Shown piece by piece: positions 15,095-18,553 of a stretch of 18,553 nucleotides of DNA. The notes beneath the pieces are model-generated. The model was not told the origin of the DNA, searched no databases, and worked only from the letters and a program-made list of their open reading frames with translations. The stretch is from an uncultured Oscillospiraceae bacterium. Lineage in GTDB: Bacteria > Bacillota > Clostridia > Oscillospirales > Acutalibacteraceae. The position numbers were made by a program, and so were the translations under genes. The DNA lies in NCBI GenBank assembly GCA_900549755.1, contig URPQ01000039.1, forward strand, positions 1 to 18,553. The letters run 5' to 3'. The stretch's first letter is position 1, and every line of letters starts with the position of its first letter.

Positions 15095-15400
15095 TTATTC
15101 TTCCAACTCTTTCGCACGGGTGTAAAACTCGTGCGATAACTTTATGCCCCCGATAAGCCCCATTTCAAAAAATGTTCGCCGAAGCGTGGTTATAGCTATT
15201 CCTATTGTTTCGTCCAATTCTTCGTGTTCTTCCCTACTGTTTCCAACCCTGTCCGCCAGTGAAAACAGTGACTTTTCCGCTTTTCTTACGGTTTTCTCGT
15301 AGCTTTCCTTTTCGGGAATTTCTATAAGCTCGCCGCCGTTTACAAGATAATCGGATAAATACAGTAAATCGCACTTGCTCCATAGATCTGAAAATTCCAT
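15095..15400 (-). CDS. Hypothetical 101-residue protein
   Basis: A small, mostly helical, charged protein. Its C-terminal half (LDETIGIAITTLRRTFFEMG, then LIGGIKLSHEFYTRAKELEE) recalls small clostridial DUF proteins such as DUF6809, but only loosely, so I do not assign it. No signal peptide, membrane span or cysteine motif is seen. The gene is credible: GGAGAAG lies seven bases before the ATG, and a perfect consensus promoter stands upstream. It is divergent from an XRE-type regulator with a palindrome at its start of transcription, so the two probably form a regulated pair. Confidence 0.75.
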   Translation of the reverse strand: MEFSDLWSKCDLLYLSDYLVNGGELIEIPEKESYEKTVRKAEKSLFSLADRVGNSREEHEELDETIGIAITTLRRTFFEMGLIGGIKLSHEFYTRAKELEE

Positions 15401-15451
15401 TTTAGACTTCTCCGTTCATAAAATATTTACATTTTGTATCTCTGTAATTTA

Positions 15452-15469
15452 ATTAGAGATTTCTCTAAT
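15452..15469. promoter_or_regulatory. 18-bp palindromic operator candidate
   Basis: ATTAGAGA-TT-TCTCTAAT is a perfect inverted repeat centred on the predicted transcription start (~15463) of the hypothetical gene on the minus strand. It is the natural binding-site candidate for the neighbouring XRE protein. Confidence 0.6.
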
Positions 15470-15498
15470 ATTATAACAGAATTATCTATAAATGTCAA
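15470..15498 (-). promoter_or_regulatory. Perfect consensus sigma-A promoter of the hypothetical gene
   Basis: On the minus strand TTGACA (15493-15498), a 17-base spacer and TATAAT (15470-15475) match the consensus exactly. Such a strong promoter beside an operator-like palindrome suggests control by repression. Confidence 0.8.
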
Positions 15499-15538
15499 GC
15501 ACAAATTAGCATACAATCTAATTTTATTCGGATTTTCT

Positions 15539-15567
15539 TTGATTTTTTTCGTTTTTAGGCTTATAAT
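15539..15567 (+). promoter_or_regulatory. Promoter of the XRE-type gene
   Basis: TTGATT (15539-15544), a 17-base spacer and TATAAT (15562-15567). The predicted start is near 15574, about 18 bases before the ATG. GGAG stands in that short leader. Confidence 0.75.
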
Positions 15568-15591
15568 TGTTAAGAACGGAGTGATTACATA

Positions 15592-15804
15592 ATGTCAACC
15601 GCAAAGAAAATTAAAATGATGCTTGTGGAACGCGAAATGACAATGGGCAGACTTGCAACCTTATTAAATATAAAGCCCCCTACATTAAGCTATAAAATAA
15701 AACGCGATAATTTCAGCGAAAGCGATTTAAAAAAAATCGCCGATGTTTTGGGCTATGAATACGAGGCAGTATTCACTGACAAAAACACCGGGAAAAAGAT
15801 ATAA
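15592..15804 (+). CDS. Small XRE/Cro-family DNA-binding protein
   Basis: A 70-residue protein that is little more than one helix-turn-helix domain. KKIKMMLVEREMTMGRLATL is followed by LNIKPPTLSYKIKRDNFSES, where the second helix-turn-helix pair sits, and DLKKIADVLGYEYEAVF closes the five-helix fold. The size fits a lambda-Cro-like regulator without a ligand domain. It has its own promoter and a GGAG eight bases from the start. It is divergent from the 101-residue hypothetical gene, so it probably represses that gene, itself, or both. No toxin-antitoxin partner or phage genes are seen nearby. Confidence 0.88.
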   Translation: MSTAKKIKMMLVEREMTMGRLATLLNIKPPTLSYKIKRDNFSESDLKKIADVLGYEYEAVFTDKNTGKKI

Positions 15805-15808
15805 AAAA

Positions 15809-15925
15809 GGCTCCCTTGTGTAAAGGGTGCGGGTGTCCGGTGGACACCTCTGCGAAGCAGAAGCACCGACCGAGGCGGCAGCCGAGACGCTGGCAAAACC
15901 GCAGGTTTTGACTGAGGGATTGTAG
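15809..15925 (+). repeat. Interspersed palindromic repeat, copy B (long form)
   Basis: It runs from GGCTCCCTTGTGTAAAGGG to GACTGAGGGATTGTAG and starts five bases after the XRE stop codon. It has nested hairpins: GGTGTCC/GGACACC (15832-15848), TCTGC/GCAGA, and AAAACC/GGTTTT (15895-15909). Relative to the gene before it, its orientation is the same as copy A's. Confidence 0.75.
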
Positions 15926-15961
15926 AAAAACTAAGGCTAATAATTAGCTTAAAATTTGTTT

Positions 15962-16024
15962 GAATACCCCTCAGTCGCTAACGAGACAGCTCCAATCTAT
16001 TTGCTATCGCAAAAGAAGGGAGCC
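15962..16024 (-). repeat. Interspersed palindromic repeat, copy C
   Basis: It begins GAATACCCCTCAGTCG, contains GACAGCTCC and TTGC-TATC-GCAA, and ends GGGAGCC. It is inverted with respect to copy B, 36 bases away, so the B/C pair could form a larger cruciform or RNA fold. Confidence 0.75.
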
Positions 16025-16032
16025 TATAAAAA

Positions 16033-16066
16033 AGAAAAACGACAGGATTATTACCCTGCCGCTTTT
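16033..16066. terminator. Intrinsic terminator, possibly bidirectional
   Basis: CGACAGG pairs with CCTGCCG (one mismatch), framed by AAAAA on the left and CTTTTATAT on the right. On the minus strand it ends in a stronger TTTTTCTTTTTT tract. It likely ends the XRE transcript before the methyltransferase gene. Confidence 0.55.
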
Positions 16067-16226
16067 ATATATAGGTATGCTTAAAAAGCATGGTTTTATT
16101 CTATCACATAATGTCGAATTGTCAAGGAAAATGTTACAAAAAGATGAACTTTGCGTAAACTTTTACTCTTTGCACAAAAGCTTTGCTCTTTATTCAGTGC
16201 ATTTTACAATCAAGGTGTGAATTTAT

Positions 16227-17567
16227 TTGCAAAAAAACGATGAAATAATTCTTAACATAACCGATATGACCTCAGACGGCAGCGGAATAGGTAAATATGA
16301 CGGTATGGCGATATTCGTACCGCTTACGGCTATTGGGGACACGGCGCGGGTTAAAATACTTAAAGTTAAAAAAACCTATGCGTTCGGCAAGCTTACCGAA
16401 ATAATTGAGCCCTCACCTGACCGCGCAGAAAACCGCTGTCCCTCATTTTCGCAGTGTGGCGGGTGCGTATACCGCCATATAAGCTACGCGGCGGAGTGCC
16501 GAATTAAAACGGATAAGGTTTACGAGGCGATAAAGCGGATAGGCGGGGCGGATATGCCGCCGCAGCCGATAATTTGCTCTGAAAACACCGAGCATTACCG
16601 CAACAAAGCGCAGTACCCCATAGCGGCGGACGGCGCTGCGGGCTTTTTTGCATTTCATTCCCACAGGATAGTAAAATGCCCCGATTGCGCTTTGCAGCCC
16701 GAAATTTTCTCACAAATAACCGCCGCCTGCACCGAGTGGATAAGGGATAACAGCATAAGAGTTTATAACGAAGAAAAGCACACGGGGCTTTTGCGGCATA
16801 TTTACATACGCATTGCGGAAAAAACCGAAGAAATAATGGTTTACGCCGTTATTAACGGCAAAACGCTGCCCGGTTCAGATGATTTAGTAAGCCGTATCAA
16901 ATCGGTTTGTGGGGAAAAAATTAAAAGCATAGGCATAAATATTAACACCGATAAAACCAACGTAATTTTGGGTGAAAAATGCCGTGTTTTATACGGAGAA
17001 GAATATATAACCGATATTCTCTGCGGGGTGCGCGTGCGGCTTTCTCCCCTTTCGTTTTATCAGGTAAACCGCGCCACCGCCGAAAGGCTTTATAAAAAGG
17101 CGGCGGAATACGCTGCTCCCGCAGGTAAAACCGTGCTTGATTTATACTGCGGCGCGGGTACAATAGGGCTTTCTATGGCAAAAGAAGCCAAAAAAATAAT
17201 AGGCGTGGAAATTGTGCCGCAGGCGGTAGAGGACGCGCGCTTTAACGCGGGGCTTAACGGCATAACTAACGCCGAATTTATATGCAGTGACGCTGCGGGC
17301 GCGGCGGCAGAGCTTGCAAAAAAAGGCATAAAGCCCGATGTTATAATAGTAGACCCGCCGCGAAAGGGCTGCACGGCGGAGCTTATAGGCACAATAGCCG
17401 AAGCCTTTAAGCCTGAGAGGGTAGTATACGTCTCCTGTGACCCCGCCACCCTTGCAAGGGATATAAAAATATTCGCCGAAAAGGGGTATGCGCTCAGTGA
17501 ATACACCCCCGTAGATATGTTCCCGCGCACATCACACGTTGAGACAGTAGCATTACTTGAAATTTAA
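16227..17567 (+). CDS. rlmD: 23S rRNA (uracil-C5)-methyltransferase, RlmD/RlmCD (TrmA) family
   Basis: A 446-residue SAM-dependent enzyme that methylates C5 of uridine in 23S rRNA. Domains in order: an N-terminal TRAM RNA-binding domain (~1-60: DMTSDGSGIGKYDGMAIFVP); [4Fe-4S] ligands C71, C77, C80 (CPSFSQCGGC) and C151 or C154 (CPDC); then the Rossmann methyltransferase with LSPLSFYQVN, VLDLYCGAGTIGLSMA (SAM motif), VDPPRKGC and YVSCDPATLARD (catalytic C404). It ends with DMFPRTSHVETVALLE, the family terminus with the catalytic base Glu. It starts at TTG 16227, with AAGGTG about nine bases upstream. Clostridia often encode more than one paralogue, so the exact target uridine is uncertain. It is followed after 34 bases by plsY-like. 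Confidence 0.92.
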   Translation: MQKNDEIILNITDMTSDGSGIGKYDGMAIFVPLTAIGDTARVKILKVKKTYAFGKLTEIIEPSPDRAENRCPSFSQCGGCVYRHISYAAECRIKTDKVYEAIKRIGGADMPPQPIICSENTEHYRNKAQYPIAADGAAGFFAFHSHRIVKCPDCALQPEIFSQITAACTEWIRDNSIRVYNEEKHTGLLRHIYIRIAEKTEEIMVYAVINGKTLPGSDDLVSRIKSVCGEKIKSIGININTDKTNVILGEKCRVLYGEEYITDILCGVRVRLSPLSFYQVNRATAERLYKKAAEYAAPAGKTVLDLYCGAGTIGLSMAKEAKKIIGVEIVPQAVEDARFNAGLNGITNAEFICSDAAGAAAELAKKGIKPDVIIVDPPRKGCTAELIGTIAEAFKPERVVYVSCDPATLARDIKIFAEKGYALSEYTPVDMFPRTSHVETVALLEI

Positions 17568-17601
17568 TTGAAATATTTTTAATACGAAAGGAGCTCTTTT
17601 A

Positions 17602-18225
17602 ATGCTTACAGCACTGTGTTTTACCGTATTCGGTTATCTTTTGGGCAGCATACTTTTTGCCCGCGTTTACGGCGCGCTTTTCGGTAAGGATTTAATATCA
17701 AACAGCACCGACGGCAACCCCGGCACCTCAAACGCATTTATATACGGCGGTATGCTTTGCGGAACGCTTACACTGCTGGGCGATTTAATAAAAGGCTTTC
17801 TGCCTGTTTTTCTTTACCTTTATATGACCCGCGGCAACACTGATATTTATTTCGCGCCTGTGCTTGCAGCGCCCGTACTCGGGCATATTTTCCCCTGTTT
17901 TTACCGTTTTCGCGGCGGCAAGGGCATTGCCGTCTCGTTCGGCTGCCTTTTAGGGCTTTTGCCAATACCCCAACCGCTTTTAACGCTCGCGGCAATTTAT
18001 ATAATTCTGTCGGTTGTGGTTCGTATATCGCCGCATTATTACAGAACAATACTAACCTATTGCATTTTTACTGCAATTACGGCGCGCTTTGCCGTTTCTT
18101 ACGGCATTACGCTGGGCTGCGTTTTAATTTCGGCGTTTATTATACTGCGCCACTTAAAAAGCCGCGAAGAAAAGCAAAAATTCGCCGTTTCAATACCGGT
18201 ATTTAAAAAGTTATTTAATATTTAA
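17602..18225 (+). CDS. plsY: PlsY-like glycerol-3-phosphate acyltransferase
   Basis: A 207-residue inner-membrane protein that would transfer an acyl group from acyl-phosphate to glycerol-3-phosphate, the first step of phospholipid synthesis. About five or six hydrophobic spans are visible. The family motifs are present in variant form: FGYLLGSILFARV at the first span, DGNPGTSNAF (canonical GSGNPGATNA), LGDLIKGFLPVFLY, and LGHIFPCFYRFRGGKGIAVSFG, whose GGKG is the phosphate-binding loop. The first motif's change suggests a divergent clostridial subgroup. GAAAGGAGC precedes the ATG. It is in the same direction as rlmD and probably cotranscribed. Confidence 0.85.
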   Translation: MLTALCFTVFGYLLGSILFARVYGALFGKDLISNSTDGNPGTSNAFIYGGMLCGTLTLLGDLIKGFLPVFLYLYMTRGNTDIYFAPVLAAPVLGHIFPCFYRFRGGKGIAVSFGCLLGLLPIPQPLLTLAAIYIILSVVVRISPHYYRTILTYCIFTAITARFAVSYGITLGCVLISAFIILRHLKSREEKQKFAVSIPVFKKLFNI

Positions 18226-18232
18226 AAAAATA

Positions 18233-18261
18233 TTGACATTCCACCGCTTTTATGATAGAAT
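18233..18261 (+). promoter_or_regulatory. tRNA promoter
   Basis: TTGACA (18233-18238), a 17-base spacer and TAGAAT (18256-18261) stand 19 bases upstream of the tRNA-Ser. Confidence 0.75.
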
Positions 18262-18280
18262 AATTTGGTCATTTGAATAA

Positions 18281-18368
18281 GGAGAGGTATCGAAGCGGTC
18301 ATAACGAGGCGGTCTTGAAAACCGTTTGCCCAAAAGGCACATGGGTTCGAATCCCATCCTCTCCGCCA
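18281..18368 (+). tRNA. tRNA-Ser (anticodon UGA), CCA encoded
   Basis: The acceptor stem GGAGAGG pairs with CCTCTCC at 18358-18364, then comes discriminator G and a genomic CCA. The anticodon arm is GCGGT-CTTGAAA-ACCGT, giving anticodon TGA. The long variable arm TGCC-CAAAA-GGCA is the class II hallmark of serine tRNAs. The T-arm has the usual GGGTTCGAATCCC. It is a complete cloverleaf with no lesions. Confidence 0.96.
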
Positions 18369-18371
18369 AAA

Positions 18372-18399
18372 AATCCCGTTCACTTTTGTGAACGGGATT
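18372..18399. terminator. Strong hairpin immediately after the tRNA
   Basis: AATCCCGTTCAC and GTGAACGGGATT form a perfect 12-bp stem with a TTTT loop, 3 bases after CCA. There is no T-run downstream on the plus strand, but an A6 run precedes it, so in the minus direction it is a textbook terminator. On the plus strand it may guide tRNA 3' processing or stall transcription. Confidence 0.6.
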
Positions 18400-18410
18400 C
18401 AGTCTGTCGA

Positions 18411-18444
18411 ATAACCCTAAATTTCAAGCGAGATTTAGGGTTAT
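18411..18444 (+). terminator. Second hairpin, probable terminator
   Basis: ATAACCCTAAAT and ATTTAGGGTTAT form a perfect 12-bp stem with a 10-base loop, followed by GAGTTTTGTTTTAG. The tail is an interrupted T-run, acceptable for an intrinsic terminator of the tRNA transcript. Confidence 0.6.
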
Positions 18445-18484
18445 GAGTTTTGTTTTAGCAAAAAATGTATATAGCCTAATTAAA

Positions 18485-18532
18485 GCACTGTATTGGTGAG
18501 ACCTTTTCCACCTATGCAGTGCATACTTTTTT
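18485..18532 (+). terminator. Third imperfect hairpin with T-run
   Basis: GCACTG (18485-18490) pairs with CAGTGC (18517-18522) and GGTG pairs with CACC inside, followed by ATACTTTTTT. It may be a terminator of an unseen short transcript. Nothing else is identified in the last ~100 bases. Confidence 0.4.
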
Positions 18533-18553
18533 AAATTCATGGTAGCGAATTTA

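Larger units (their letters stand above)
15805..16226. other. Non-coding stretch with two palindromic repeats and a terminator
   Basis: It contains repeat copy B (15809-15925), copy C (15962-16024) and a hairpin with flanking A- and T-runs near 16041-16060. An 86-codon frame from 15960 runs through copy C and lacks a ribosome site, so it is not called. No convincing promoter for the methyltransferase gene was found here. Confidence 0.7.

Noticed and set aside
15012..16024. CRISPR array
   Set aside because: The repeats are three, unequal in length, differently oriented and irregularly spaced, with no cas genes in the window.
16183..16210. Promoter-like TTGCTC-16-TACAAT before rlmD
   Set aside because: It would start transcription on top of the ribosome site at ~16213-16218, leaving no usable leader.
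15960..16220. An 86-codon plus-strand frame before rlmD
   Set aside because: It runs through repeat copy C and the terminator-like hairpin, with no ribosome site and no recognisable protein character.

Overview
The window looks like chromosomal DNA of an anaerobic gut-type clostridium (Bacillota, probably the Oscillospirales/Christensenellales neighbourhood). This is inferred from the clostridial protein sequences, AT-rich spacers, strong AGGAGG-type ribosome sites, near-consensus sigma-A promoters, and short intergenic palindromic repeats with GAATACCCCTCAGTC / GGGAGCC ends.

Region 1 (1-2970) is a damaged sugar-catabolic locus. On the minus strand are the start of an FGGY sugar kinase, an open reading frame that joins the first ~143 residues of an aldehyde dehydrogenase to the body of a GH32-like glycosidase, and the last ~70 residues of an enolase-like protein. 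Back to back with the enolase fragment, on the plus strand, is an AraC-family regulator that has lost its N-terminus. Two simple deletions in an ancestral locus (regulator divergent from an enolase-ALDH-...-GH32-kinase operon) would explain everything. A misassembled metagenomic contig is the main alternative.

Region 2 (3079-12491, minus strand) is an intact, tightly packed eight-gene operon. In transcription order it encodes an L-fucose/L-arabinose isomerase-family protein, an FAD-linked oxidoreductase, a two-cluster Fe-S protein, a class II aldolase, a PfkB kinase, an IolB-family isomerase, an FGGY kinase and a single-chain EtfB-EtfA fusion. IolB, PfkB kinase and aldolase correspond to the lower inositol pathway (IolB-IolC-IolJ). 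IolG, IolE and IolD are not in the window, and an FAD/Fe-S/Etf electron-transfer module occupies the operon instead. This combination is the best candidate here for an undescribed catabolic system. An RpiR-family regulator is divergently transcribed, and a perfect 10-bp-arm palindrome overlaps its start of transcription.

Region 3 (13547-18553, mostly plus strand) is ordinary housekeeping DNA: a dGTPase-like HD hydrolase, a TrmA/RlmD-type 23S rRNA uridine methyltransferase, a PlsY-like acyltransferase and tRNA-Ser(UGA). Between them sits a small divergent pair: a 70-residue XRE-type DNA-binding protein and a 101-residue hypothetical protein. An 18-bp palindrome covers the start point of a perfect consensus promoter for the hypothetical gene. 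Interspersed palindromic repeats follow both small genes in the same orientation.
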